This document shows positions 34,001 through 46,140 of a stretch of 64,000 nt of DNA, piece after piece. The position numbers were made by a program, and so were the translations under genes. The stretch covers positions 12,374,390 to 12,438,389 of the forward strand of contig OX246741.1 in the NCBI GenBank assembly GCA_945910005.1. Direction: 5' to 3'. This DNA is from Isoperla grammatica (taxonomy: Eukaryota > Arthropoda > Insecta > Plecoptera > Perlodidae). Each line of letters opens with the position of its first letter. Position 1 is the stretch's first letter. Under the pieces are notes generated by a model, which worked only from the letters and a program-made list of their open reading frames with translations, ran no database searches and was not told the origin of the DNA.

Positions 34001-35296
34001 TTAAATGTATAGATTTGAAGCACTTTCAGGACCATCGTAAAGTCTCTTGACAAAATTGGGTTGAGAAGTTTTCATCAGTTTGATGGGCAATTCAGCAAAT
34101 AATTTGGTCAGTGGTTCGGCAGTTATTGAGTCTGTGATGTAAGAATCTGTGTATGAGACATACAAAATAGCTGGAACCGTGAATACTTGACACCACGACA
34201 GAACTGCTGCTGGAATTCCTGGTACAATGTTTGGTTGCTCCAGGCTATCACACAGAGGGTTGTCCATATAATTGTCAGTATGCAGCTCTCTTAAAAATGC
34301 TGTCGGTAGATCGTTGGAATCTGTTAGATATGAAGATCCAAATGCACAAGTCAATGCTATTACTTTCTTGGAAATTTTAAGCCAAGGAGAAATTATCTCT
34401 GTGAAGTTGTATGCTTGTTTTATATCAAGATCGGGACTGCAAACGCATATTAAAATTGATTTCTTCGGGTGGTTCTGATGGTAGACTAATGATGGCATTT
34501 GCTTCTTGTGAGGAATATCTGGATTCGTCGTTTTACCAGCTAATGAGACCTCTATTATTTCTGCTTTTAGAGTTGCGTTATGCAGAAGACAGGTTTTAAC
34601 GAAACCTGAAACAAACAATACATTGGTAGTCAAGTTATTGTGCAATGTAGGTCTAGGCCCTAGTGTAGGTAGGTACCATAAAAGTGGCGGATTTTTGGAA
34701 ATTAGTTGTCTAGAACGGTGTTCCGGACACGGAAACGAACGAACTAAAAAAAAAACGTAATTTTAAAATGAAACAATTCTTTAAGAAGTAGGGTTGAGAT
34801 TAGGCTTATGTTAAGCGTCATGATAGCCTTTAACACTAAAATTTGTGCACTAGGGCTTAAATGACAACTAGGCCTAGGCCTAGTGGAATTACAACTAATT
34901 TGTGAGGTTAGGCCCAGGCAGACAGTAAAGATCTAGGTAGGCTAGGCCTAGGCCTAGCCGTTGGGAATTTATCAGCAATGAACTAAAAGAAATCACTAGC
35001 ATGGTCTGACGTATAGCTTAAATTACTCTATATCAAGTACAGACCATGTTGGGCCGTGGTTCAGGCTAAAAGATTCAAGTAACATAACCTCAAACAGGTT
35101 TACCTTCAGTAAGCGGCCCGTGAACGATGATGAACAGTTCAATTTCGGTCGGGTTGTTCGGTGGATCGTGCTTGTAAATAATTTGAAGATCGACCTTGTT
35201 AGCGAATACATCTGCAAATTCTTCATCACACACTTCTTCATCATCCCAAAACGCACGAGAACTTTGTTCAATAACTTCACCAAAAAATGTTGCCAT
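34001..35296 (-). CDS. PSMG1: proteasome assembly chaperone 1
   Basis: PSMG1 (PAC1) pairs with PSMG2 and guides assembly of the 20S proteasome alpha ring. The first exon is 35296-35104 (MATFFGEV, an acidic segment DDEEVCDEEF, then an IELFIIV stretch; human starts MAATFFGEV). The last exon is 34605-34001, 200 codons plus stop, with ALTCAFGSSYLTD, LPTAFLRELHT, LEQPNIVPGIPAAVLSWCQVF and VPAILYVSYTDS matching the human protein. Its frame needs one base from the preceding exon. The stop-proximal residues are LYI, fitting the HbYX tail that docks into alpha-ring pockets (human IYT). A middle exon of a few dozen codons must lie in 34606-35103 but could not be assigned: candidate splice pairs there either hit stops or lack recognisable homology. 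Head-to-head with the RSK gene. Confidence 0.9.
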
Positions 35297-35608
35297 GTTT
35301 GTAACTTGTTTTTCCGCCGTGTAATGATTCCACCGCCACACCAAGGTGAAAGCTTCTTTACCGACTGTACGGTACTTCGGTTCGTGTTCTACTCGGTAGA
35401 TCTCATCCTATTTCATTTATACGTTTTCGAATTCCGATTTGATCTCTCCACTGTGCCTGTGTGCTTCACTTGGTAGCGACCATCCTTCATCATCTATCCA
35501 TATTTTAATTCACATCCGGTCTGGACGGATGTATTGCTACAGTGTTTGCACCAATATTATTTCGAGTGTTACTGGCCTAGTGATTTGATTAGTGAATTAT
35601 TCACAGAA
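35297..35608. promoter_or_regulatory. shared promoter interval, PSMG1 / RSK
   Basis: 312 bp between divergent ATGs. An acceptor-like TTATTCACAG ends 2 bp before the RSK ATG, so the RSK 5' UTR may be spliced. No TATA box evident. Confidence 0.45.
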
Positions 35609-35665
35609 ATGCCTCTTGCTGTTCTGGCAGACCCATGGCAACGAGTCCACCTCAACGAAGAAGAG
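35609..35665 (+). CDS. RPS6KA: ribosomal protein S6 kinase alpha (p90 RSK), first coding exon
   Basis: Nineteen codons, MPLAVLADPWQRVHLNEEE, ending at a clean donor GAG|GTAAGT in phase 0. The start MPLAxLADPWQ is the distinctive N-terminus of vertebrate RSK2 (RPS6KA3, MPLAQLADPWQ), shared in part by RSK1. RSK is a dual-kinase-domain effector of ERK. Only this exon is seen: no kinase-domain exon (GQGSFGKVFLV and so on) was recognised up to 64000. The call rests on a short but distinctive peptide; the paralogue cannot be assigned. Confidence 0.72.
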
Positions 35666-37229
35666 GTAAGTGGAATGTTGAAATGGCATATCAAATAATT
35701 CCTATGGTATCTCTAAACCTCTCGATGACCATCCTTATCTCACACCATGTACTAGTTTATTCGTAGTGATGGGTAGGTAGGCCTAAGCTAGATTTCTGCT
35801 AGATCCATCCTAACATGAACGAACTTTTGGGATTTATTATGTGTTAGCTTGTAGACAGTATTGTAGGTTATGGTCGGTATGTTGCTGGAATATAAAGACA
35901 TCCCGTTGTTATTGTATTGTACCTATTAGTGCATGTACATTGTTATGATAATGTGTCAAGCATGTTCAAGGTGTCAAAACATGACCAATCACTTAACAGG
36001 TCTAAAGCACCTGGCAAGCGTCCAGACCAGACCACGACAAAATCCTTAAGGTGTGAAGTTAGTAGTCAGTAGGCGTTACTGTAATGTTTTTCTTCTTCCT
36101 AAACCAATATTATAATGTTGTGCGCAATACTGTCTGAGCACTGTGGCTGGCACGTTTGAAATATTCAAGAACAATGATAAGTATGGTAAAGTGGTAAAGC
36201 ATCAGGTGTCATTAGGTACTAGGTACTTGGCAAGTCAACAGGTGACTGGTGTGACAGGTGAGGAAATGGCTTTTACTGTTTTGGAATATGATGTGTTCTT
36301 TCACAGGACTATGATATTGATATTGTAATTTATTTTTTTGCAATTACTTTAGGTTATGATTACTTTCAGCTGATTGGACTAGACCTACATATAGGCTCTT
36401 TAAAAAATAGTATAGTCCCTACCTCCCTGGACAGTCAATCATTATGAATGAACTTTCCACATGAAAACAATGTAGGTAAAAAAATCCACCATGTCAAAAT
36501 ACTCACTATATAAATCATATTACTCTACACTCAATGCACCAGTAAAATGTTATGTCCTCTAATGGCACTTATTATGAAAACCTGCCTGTCTGCATCTGTG
36601 TCAATAGATCAAGGAACGATGTGTTCAAATATTTATGAATGCAGACTGGAGCATGTTCCTTTTAGTAATTATTACTAGAGATAGATAATTGATTGTTACT
36701 GCTATAGTAGCCTGCCTACATATTATAAATATAGATATATTATTAGTTATTAGGCCTGGATTATGACTTATGAACCGGCTTGTAATAGTGAATTACTGAC
36801 AATTACCTTTTTATAATATTTTCTTCATAATATAGCCCATCCTCCAAATTGAAACGTTAATATAAACGTTAATACAGACAACAGAGCACAGCCAGTCATC
36901 AAGGCAGCTACCAAGATGTAATTGTAGGTTCAACCGGAAACGTACAAGAATGTTACGCTTCTATATCAAGTGATTGGGTGATTGTTTTAACAATTTATAA
37001 TATATTGACACCTTTCAGAACACACCTTGAGCTTTTCTGTCACATCACATCTAAAATAGTTTTTCTTGGTTTGTTTTTGCAGCCAATGGAGTGTCCAGGT
37101 CCATATCTGGACTGAGGATTGACTCTGTAGGTAAAACAATCAATTGGGACGATTTAATGACAGTAACTCCTTTTTGGTAATGGCAAAAAGGTATAAGCTC
37201 AGACTACCTACATAATATTTAAAAAAATA

Positions 37230-37417
37230 CAGTAAAATTTCTTTTTAACAAACAGTGTTAGAACAAAATTATCAAGTCCTATAACAAACTGTTTTTGAGG
37301 TCCCAGTAGCATATATTATTCTTATAATGTGGAAATGTACTGTTCTTGTCAAGAAATATTCTTTATAACAAAATAATATTGTGGTCCCTAAGAGTTTGTT
37401 ATCAAGATGTTTCACTG
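37230..37417. mobile_element. Tc1/mariner-like MITE
   Basis: 188 bp between TA dinucleotides (37228-37229 and 37418-37419). Ends are CAGTAAAATTTC... and, reversed, CAGTGAAACATC..., each leading into AACAAAC. A TA target and CAGT ends fit a mariner-derived MITE. No coding capacity. Confidence 0.6.
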
Positions 37418-37778
37418 TAGTTTATATTTATATCTCGTATCTTAAATTGGTTTACTTAAATATCCACATAGTGGATTGGCTTCAGATTGGAGTTTCTGTC
37501 ATTGAATTGCCCTTAATGTTGTCGCCTCACTCTATGCTTGCCACTCACCTTAACTAGACCTATAATTTGTCCAACTTCTTTCTTTTCAATCGACCTCTAT
37601 CTTGCTTTTGCAACGCTCTTAACGTACTGAATACAAAGCGTTCGCGTTTCTCCCTTAAAACTATTGCTCTAGCCTTTTTTCCATTTAAAATAATGAACAT
37701 TAAGTTATTATCAGCCTGAATTAAGTAGCACTGCCTTCGATATTTAGTTTATTTAAGTCCACTTAGGCCTCAGCTTCT

Positions 37779-37989
37779 AATAGATGACTTTCAAAATGGA
37801 TCTAGGACCCTTAGACTGAGTTAATCTTCTAAATCGTCATTGACAACAATGCACAACAATTACAAATGCACCTTGACATAACATGTGACAACTAGTTTGT
37901 TATTGTTGTACATTGTTGTCATTGACGATATAGAAGACCATAATTAACTCCATCTAAGGGTCCTAGATCAATTCTGAAAGTCATCTATT
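37779..37989. mobile_element. foldback MITE
   Basis: Inverted arms of about 37 bp: AATAGATGACTTTCAAAATG / CTGAAAGTCATCTATT, continuing through GATCTAGGACCCTTAGA / TCTAAGGGTCCTAGATC. A second inner inverted pair (TGACAACAATG.ACAACAAT / ATTGTTGTACATTGTTGTCA) makes nearly the whole element foldable. Target duplication not clear. Confidence 0.7.
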
Positions 37990-38710
37990 GCTGTTGTAGC
38001 CTGTTGTAGTTGTAGCCTACGAGATGTAGCTTTTGGAAAAAATACCACTTACAGATTGATATATTCCTATTTTCTTCTATTGTAGATATAATTTTAATGT
38101 AGGTACATGTAATTTATCAGCTGATATAGGGGCTTACCTAAGTTATACTCCCTGTGACTATCTTCATAATCTGTCACTAAGGCAATAGTAGCCCTAATTG
38201 CATGGTAGATTGAAGATTTAAGTAGGTATCTCGGTACTGCTACCCAGGAAGAATGGTGCACAGTCTTTCTAGAAGACGAGCTTAAATTTGCATTGAATGT
38301 AGACCTGTCCGTAGATCGTTCGCATCGTCCGCATCGTTCTACAGTAGTCTAGTATTTATAACAAGAATCTTTGTGGTAAAATCGATTTTTTGATTAAAAT
38401 CGAATTGATTGATGATTGATTGGGAAGGATTAGCGCCAAGTTTGTGCGTTGCTCCCATTTCCGGCGATCAGGAGATCGCGCCAATTTTCGTCGCATATTG
38501 CGCGTCTGTCGTTTCCCGCCAATCGGGAAACCCGATTTCAGTAGGCCTAACGCAGTGCCGAACACTTTCTGCTGTGCCGAACACTTTATACTACAATCGT
38601 CAGAAGGAGATTGTGTCAACGCAAACCCTTCTCTTCTCTCCTCTTCCCTCCTCCTTCCCCCTGTGTTGGACACACCCGTAGATTTGTTGACAGCTACAGA
38701 GGCCGCGGTA

Positions 38711-39100
38711 CGTCTAGGTCAAGGTCCACTAGATCGCTTGTAGCGTGCGCGCAGCGCGCGCGAAGTAAGGTCATCTAACCTATTTCCATAATGTTAAAAA
38801 TCCCATGTTATTCAAATGGGAGAATCATTCAGAAAAACAAATGAATTGATCTGTCAAAACAAATTATGGGCCAAAAAGACAAAATAACAATCGGTAATGA
38901 GATTTTGTCTTTACATTCTATATATATATATTTTGTAATACTTTACGCGTAAATTCACATTATTGGTGAGGATTATTTAAATAATAATGCGATTTTTGTA
39001 GTTGGATCCAAAATGGCGATTTTGGATCTCATTCAATGACCTTACTTTGCGCTTCGCAATTACTCCGCTAGGAGTAAATCCAGTAGACCTTGCGTCTAGG
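38711..39100. mobile_element. MITE with perfect 8-bp target duplication
   Basis: The element is 38719-39092 between direct repeats CGTCTAGG (38711-38718 and 39093-39100). Terminal repeats are TCAAGGTCCACTAGAT and, reversed, CAAGGTCTACTGGATT, with a shared subterminal AGTAAGGTCAT. The left arm contains a GCGCGC-rich palindrome. Likely hAT-derived, from the 8-bp duplication. Confidence 0.78.
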
Positions 39101-41703
39101 TGATAATCCATTTGTCTAGCTGATATCCTAAAACAATCGGGCCACTACGAAAAGAATGTAGGCTATGTGTATATGTTTTTATTTTCATAAAAACCATTAG
39201 GTGAATGAGAGCAACTTTCGACCTGCTCCCGTATTTTGTGCATGGGAGTGGATTGACGAATCCGATCCTTGCTGGAAAGTTATTTTTTGTCTACGGAGAG
39301 AAGTAGGATTGAATCCAAAATCGACCTCTACCCAGGTTTGAATCCTCCATTTCTCCGTTTAGGTAGGCATACCTAACTAATTTCTCGACATTTCTAATTT
39401 AATTATCTGGAAATTAAAGATGATGCATCATATCTACAGAACAAACTCTTCGGAGTCTCTTCCTTTGCTGAAGTCACCACTTCTTTTGTTTTGACTGTTT
39501 GCTCTTTCGAACGTGGCCACTTGTTGGACGTTGAAACACAGTGGTCTCGCGACAGTTTTCAAGTAGTATCGATCGATGCATGTCTGAGCTCCCCAAGTAG
39601 ACCTATCTAATCTCGTGTATATTTAACTAGGATAGCAGACACGATTGCAATATCGGAATGATTCATTCACGTTACCTTGCAATATTTACATCCAGTCTGA
39701 AATAAATATTGGAATCGATTATTTGTACTACTTTGGTAGCGCTGTATTCACAATGAACACACGAGCTAGAATACCACATGTATGTCCACCTCCGACTATG
39801 GCGTGTACCAGCATTTCTATGAGTGTCAATGCATATTATTTTTCAAATGTGTAAGTGATGATCCCCCCCCCCCCCCTCCCCCCGTCCCCCCACTGGCGAA
39901 ATCAATTATTGGTCTGACGGTAGTTTTGCCCGGCCTGCTTTTTAGCGCCAGTCCCCCCCTGTCGTTGTTAAATATACAGACATACTCTGTAGACTGTGTA
40001 GAGATGTTTGACATTTGATTAGATAATGTAGTACAAGCTATTTACTCAAGGTTTCAGCATATCTGAAAACACCACCAGAACACGTTATGAACATCTCTGT
40101 GTATCTTATAATACGGGTTCACATGAATGATAGACAGCTTTACGACAGCCGTGACTGCAATGTAAATTAATGAGATCGCTACCAAAAAATACGGGGTTTA
40201 TTTGATATCTCCCTCGTATTTGTTCTTTATTCTGGTCCGAATTCACCAAACATTATAATATCCGATTTGATAACCTCAAGACTGATTACAATGGTTTCAA
40301 CAAGCGTTACATTCGAAATGCATGATGTCTTCACTAGCTAAATTTCTAGAGCTGTTAACTATTGTAGATCCAATTTAATGAGGAATTATCTACAGCGTTT
40401 CATTAAAACTTTTGTGGTTTCACAAGGAAGTCTGTGGCATTTGTTTTCTAGAAGAATAGTTGGCACCACCGGAAGCTGATTGTATTTATGAGGTTTAGCC
40501 TATCCGAGGTGTGATTATTGCTTGTTGAAAACTTGGCTTGACCTCACCTTTTTATCCAGATGAGAGAGAGAGAGAGAGAGACCACAAAGCAAATCTGGAT
40601 CAAACATTCTCAAAAACATAAAGCCACGGCTATCTAGATGAACTAGCTATATAGGAAGAACTTGGAATTACTGTGACAGTGAATTAGTGTGACAGGCCTT
40701 TGCAAATTGACTGTTACTGCGAACGTGCGTATACCCAGGGTGTATTGTATATATGTATGTAATTGGAGATTTTCCGAGTAAGAAGTCAAAACGGAACCGA
40801 TTGGAAGTTTGCCCAATGAAGGGGGCGTGAAAAGTATTAAATTATCAGGGAGTGTGTAGCACACACAAATAACGTGTGTATGGATGGGTGTGATTGAGGT
40901 GGTGAGCAAAGATGGAGTGCGAGGTGAATTATTTGTGCTAATCGTCTATGAATAGATTTTCTAGTTTGTGGTTGAAGATTTCATGGAAGTGAGCGAGAAC
41001 TGAACAAATATGATAACCTACTATCTTTATTTCGGTATAGAATACTCTGCTATCATCGCTATACTCACACGAAGTGTTAAAACATAAGTACAGCACTGGA
41101 TAAGATCTTTGAAGTTCTGAATAAACTCGTCTGTGGAAACGCGTATACGTGAAGGTAAAGTTGAATCCAAATGTAAAATGAAATGAACGACGTAGTAAAA
41201 AACGTAACCTGTTGCTGTAGACTCAACACAAATTAAGTAACGTACCCAACTGGTTTTTAGATGAGGATGATGTGTAGCCTTCTAAATAGGCAGCCCGATT
41301 ATGCAAATCGAGTAAACATCTTGGCAAGATTTGACATTATTTTGTGTTCCGTCGTTTCTTGGCTAGCGATGTAAAGTTGCAACATGGGTGAAATTCGTAT
41401 TATTATTATTTGTGTGTCGTTTGGCTCAATGGATTGCGTGCTGGAATTGCTAAATAAGAGTGAATGATGTATGAAATTTCCTACGGATCGAATGAAAGTA
41501 GGAAAATTCAAGTGCGTAGACTTTATGCAGAATGTAGGGAAGACGAATATTGTATATGCGAATTATTATGATAAAGTAGAACAATCTGGACGATTTCGTC
41601 AAATGAAAACATATTAATGGAAATGATTGATAGATTGTAATTAATAACATATAGACATACCCACTTGTATGTTCCCACTTTAATTTTAAGAGCGTTTTAG
41701 TCA

Positions 41704-42081
41704 TTTTACCGCTAAAACATGCGTCTAAACTTACACTCCTCACGTCTAAACCGATAACAGGATTTCTTTCTCATTTTATCTCTTAGTATAAAAGAGTCAA
41801 ATTGATGACTTTCATAACGAAAACACAAGATATTAATCTTCAAAGAGTATATACAAAATGATAAAGTATATAAATTTGAACACAATGTAGAACTTTTCAA
41901 TGTGTACAAATTTATATATTTAATCATTTTTATATACTCTTTCAAGTTATAATATCTTGTGTTTACGTAATGAAAGTCATGAATTTGACACTTTTATACT
42001 GGGACGTAAAATTAGAGAGAAATTCTATTATCGGTTTAGGCGTGAGGAGTGTAAGTTTAGACGCATGTTTTAGTGGTAAAA
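41704..42081. mobile_element. 378-bp near-complete palindrome (foldback element)
   Basis: Arms of about 180 bp. The left begins TTTTACCGCTAAAACATGCG and the right ends CGCATGTTTTAGTGGTAAAA. Arms also pair through TCTAAACTTACACTCCTCACG, ATGACTTTCAT and AAACACAAGATATTA to a loop near 41893. Flanks show no convincing duplication. Confidence 0.75.
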
Positions 42082-44106
42082 TTACTACTCTCGAACACAT
42101 TCTTACATTCTTATGTTTATACTTGTTGCGTGTCTTTGAGGAGTGATACTTTTAATCAAAGTAACCGAAGAATGAATGAGAATGCGATGCATATTTAATT
42201 TCGAATAGGTACTCGTCTTTATAATGTAAGATGTGACTGAACAAGCGTGCGATGAAAAAACACGGTATATATTTTTATATATATATATATGTCTTGTGAG
42301 CCCCCCCCCCTCCCACCCGTTTCACCAGGTTTAGATATCCGAGTCGTACTCGTACGTCAAGCAACAAGAACTCAATCTCAAACAAAATTAAAACTTGACA
42401 TCAATCGAATCTTATACGGAAATTAATGTCAAAACATATTGCTCGTCTCGTGTTTGCTAAAAGTTTCCTGCGCTTCACGATGGGAAGAGTTTCTTCATTT
42501 TTACAGAATCCACGTTATTTTTTGCTGTAAAAGTAATGTTGATTGATGAATGCAGTCTTCCTGACGCGTCGAGGGGTTGAAGGGGGGGGGGGGGGGCGGC
42601 GGTCGTTTGGACCAATTACCGGATAAATAAAAGTGACCACGCTGCTGTGAAGTTAGTTGATGGAGAAGTTTTCAAGCAAGACACCACCGAGACACACGAA
42701 AAATAGTCGAGTATAAAATTAATAATTCAGAAGTTAATATTGTTATCATCAACTTTTCTCCGCCCACGACGTCAATAAATAAGTCTCTGAGAAATTCTCT
42801 TCTACCGTCACGAACGCTGTTTTAAACATGGAAGATGTCTTCGTTCTCGAGCTTAGTGCGACAAACCACACGATCAATTTTGTTTTTGTTGTAGAGAAAC
42901 AAATTTTGATAATTCTCTTATTGATAATGGGGGGAAATGCATCTGATTTTATGTCATGCATTATCCGTAAACATAGTTTTAATGATGAGTTTTACTTCTC
43001 ATTTGCTCTTCAATACTTTTACCACAGATAACAAGTGCTTTTACACTACAAGTAGCACAGTACTCGACTATGTAGTACAGTTTAGAATAGGATTTTAAAC
43101 GATTTATCTAGAAAATAGTTTCAACACTGCATGTCATATTAATATTATATTTATCTTTTATTGATTTATTTATTTTTTCAATATTTCACATACAGCGTAT
43201 TCTGCCATTTGGCGTGAAATAATAAACATAACAATAAAAACACAGAAACAAGCACAAAGAACACACATTACACATGTGTTTGTCACAATACCTACTACAT
43301 AAAATAAGTACAATAACAAAAAAACAAAGTACAAAAAATTCCAGTGAAAGAGACAATGCGCACAATGAAGTTGAAAACATGGTAAAAGAACTTCTGTTAA
43401 AATGTCACAAATATTATTATTATCTGTTTTATAATTTTGAAAAATGATGACTAAACATACAAGTTACAAAATTAATTTCAAATACACTCAAAGAGTGTTA
43501 GTAAACAGTAGCAAGTGTTATATTTATCGGTATAGTATAGACCTACGATTGGTAGGTTTTGCTATAAAAGTCTTGATTCTCTGAATATATATTGTAATAT
43601 TTAAATATTTATTCAAGAAACACTCTTGTCGTGGATGTTATGTGAAATCCAGAAATTAAGAAACCAACCCCGACTGGGAATTTATATATAATATTGTGAA
43701 CACGCCCCATGTTATATAGACCAACATTGTAAGTAATATGAAACCTCGGCCTATCCTCGACTCGCCAAATAATCGTTACTGTCGTGTGGTCGAGCGACGC
43801 CGACGTCGTATGGCGTTTTATGATTAATGGCCGAACGGAGGCTCGAACCAACAATGACTGGATGATGGGATTAAAATGAATTTCGTCCTCTCGGTCTTCG
43901 CGGCATCCTTAATCTTCTCACTTTCTCCGGCACTGCACCACATATTGCTTTCACTTGTTATTTATCTCGCGTCCCTTTCTTCCATTAAACAGGGGTGGAC
44001 AGAATACGCATTGCATCCAATGTTTGGTGGCTCAACTCGGTTAGGTAACATGTGCAATCATTGTATTTCGATCGTTTGAAACCGTACACATTGAAATAAT
44101 CTGGAC

Positions 44107-44123
44107 TCTTTCTTTCTTTCTAC

Positions 44124-44212
<89 letters not shown>

Positions 44213-44242
44213 TTTCTTTCTTTCTTTCTTTCTGTCTGTCTG

Positions 44243-44322
<80 letters not shown>

Positions 44323-44325
44323 TTT
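44107..44325. repeat. (TTTC)n microsatellite
   Basis: About 220 bp of TTTC with a few CCTTTC and TCTGTCTG interruptions. An open minus-strand frame of Lys/Glu/Arg repeats arises only from this repeat. Confidence 0.95.
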
Positions 44326-44687
44326 ATCGGGACATCGTACATATAGTGAGTGACTCGAGGGGTATTAAATGGAAATAAAAAGTTACGGATAGCTATATAA
44401 AGTATCAATTCGCTACGGTGTGAAACGTGGATGTAATCGCAAGCTTTATTGCATGCATGTTGTGTACCATAAAACAGTTCTGTACAGTTCACAACATCGG
44501 TAGCTATAGCTAGATGGCTGGATTGGCTTGGCAGGACTCGGTTCAGGAAGTGGCGGCCGTTCCCCACACCGACAATCATGACTGAAACAATTTTTCAAGG
44601 TTTTGGTCAACAACCGTAGAAATAAAGCGATGCTGACTGTGAGAATTTGTAAACTCATTCGCAATTCTATCTACATTGATTATTTTT

Positions 44688-44920
44688 ATTGATTGATTGA
44701 TTGATTATTTGGGCGATGATGTAATGTTTAACGACGTACTCGGAATCTTTAGTCATATATGACGTCTTCCGAATCAGATCCATTACAGGGGCAGGGATCG
44801 TCATAAGTAGAGTCTAGCAAGGGAGGGCAGGGCCAATGGGGGGAAAAGGAACAGGGTCTCCTTTTGTCGCCTCTTACGACTGGCAGAGTCACCCTGGGTC
44901 TATTCTACCCCGGGCCCATG
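44688..44920 (-). repeat. SINE with (AATC)n tail
   Basis: On the minus strand it has a CGTAAGAGGCGACAAAAGG block and GGGGTAGAATAGACCC, and ends in a CGTTAAACATTACATC segment with an (AATC)n tail (plus strand TTGA repeats at 44688-44706). Shares the tail-proximal region with 58846-58935. The CCGGGGTAGAATAG/CGACAAAAGG core resembles conserved SINE cores I recall from marine invertebrates. Confidence 0.6.
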
Positions 44921-45690
44921 ACGGGACCACTATCAGTTATCGACAGAGTTGGATACCTGTTGATATCGAGGAGCGGTCGGGGATCTGATTTGATACTGAA
45001 GGGTATGGGTTCGATTTCATTATCGGCAGTCCTGGCTTGCCCGATCAAAATATGGCAATCTACCACAATTTAACGTTGAGTTGAAATATGTTATGCTCGG
45101 TGTAATGTTTATTATGTGTTATATGAAAGACTACAACTTGCTTCCACCATGTCTAATGCTTCCCATTGGTTGTTGTCATGTGAAAACAACTTTTGTAGCT
45201 TAATAAATATTTAGCTGAGTTTCATTTTACCGAACCCTTCCTTTACATCGGTATAAATAGCTGTGACCAAGATTTGATCCCTGTCTATTAAGGTAATCTG
45301 CATATATGGTGTAATCTTCATAAGTTGAATAATGTATATAAAGTTTAGATACGGCTATACAAATTATGGGTTATGTGCACACAATCGCACAAGTGGTTTG
45401 AAGGGGCGTGGCATAGAGTCGTGCCAGAGATGACGGAAAATATAAAGACAGTTATTGCCGGAAAACTGTCTTTGAGCCATGCGTGTCCCAACCGAGTTCG
45501 CACGTAGAACATTTTCAATATAGTTAGCTCGATCTTGCGACACGTTTTCGCATCTCTCTCTTGGTTATCAATATCATTCTGTTTCGATATATACGTTTCA
45601 CTGTTTGAGAGGTGAATAGTATAACATTATTAGATGGTTTCACATTGTTTGGTACTTGAAAGCGTGGAAAAGGTTAACTCTAATTAGGCA

Positions 45691-45818
45691 AGGGCCGGTC
45701 TTTATTTTTAGCAATTAAGCAATTTGGAGGATTTCAAGAGTTTTGATTGGTCGTTGCCATGGAGACAACACGCTATTCGACGAATAAGTAGTTATTGGGA
45801 CATTTTAATACTGGACCT
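45691..45818 (+). mobile_element. MITE, AGGGCCGGTC family
   Basis: Begins AGGGCCGGTCTT and ends ATACTGGACCT. The internal GGAGGATTTCAAGAGTTTTG and TTGCCATGGAGACAACA are shared (inverted) with the copy at 57744-57905. Confidence 0.7.
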
Positions 45819-45980
45819 AAGACAAACAATACGTTACAACAATTTTATTAATGTAGCACTGTAAAATATGGCATGAAATATCGGGAAAATGTTCTGAAAA
45901 TTGTGTACCATAATCTGTAGATACTGGGTCAATCCTCAGTTGGAGTAAACACTTCTAAACTTGTATGACAAACAAGTGTT

Positions 45981-46138
45981 ATAAGTCGTTCCACAGCAAC
46001 GTTGTGGATACTGACGTCATAGATGAGTGAGGTATTGGCCAATCAAATGTCAGTATTTAAAAAAGCCACCCGCTGATTGGCTCCAGCTCACTCATTTATG
46101 ACGTCAGCATTCACAAGGTTGCTGTGGAACCACTTTAT
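45981..46138. mobile_element. foldback MITE containing TGACGTCA-type sites
   Basis: Arms ATAAGTCGTTCCACAGCAAC and, reversed, ATAAAGTGGTTCCACAGCAA run on through CTGACGTCATAGATGAGTGA / CTGACGTCATAAATGAGTGA. Each arm therefore holds a CTGACGTCAT core resembling a CRE. Confidence 0.72.
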
Positions 46139-46140
46139 AC

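Noticed and set aside
34680..34742. Candidate PSMG1 exon 2 after the poly-pyrimidine acceptor
   Set aside because: It ends in the wrong phase for the last exon and its translation does not resemble the family.
37085..37130. Exon-like segment between TTTTTGCAG and GTAAAAC downstream of the RSK start exon
   Set aside because: In the phase required after 35665 it hits a stop (CTG GAC TGA), and the other frame has no similarity to the RSK N-terminal region.
44058..44579. Minus-strand 173-residue open frame rich in Lys-Glu-Arg
   Set aside because: Produced entirely by the (TTTC)n microsatellite; no homology or start context.
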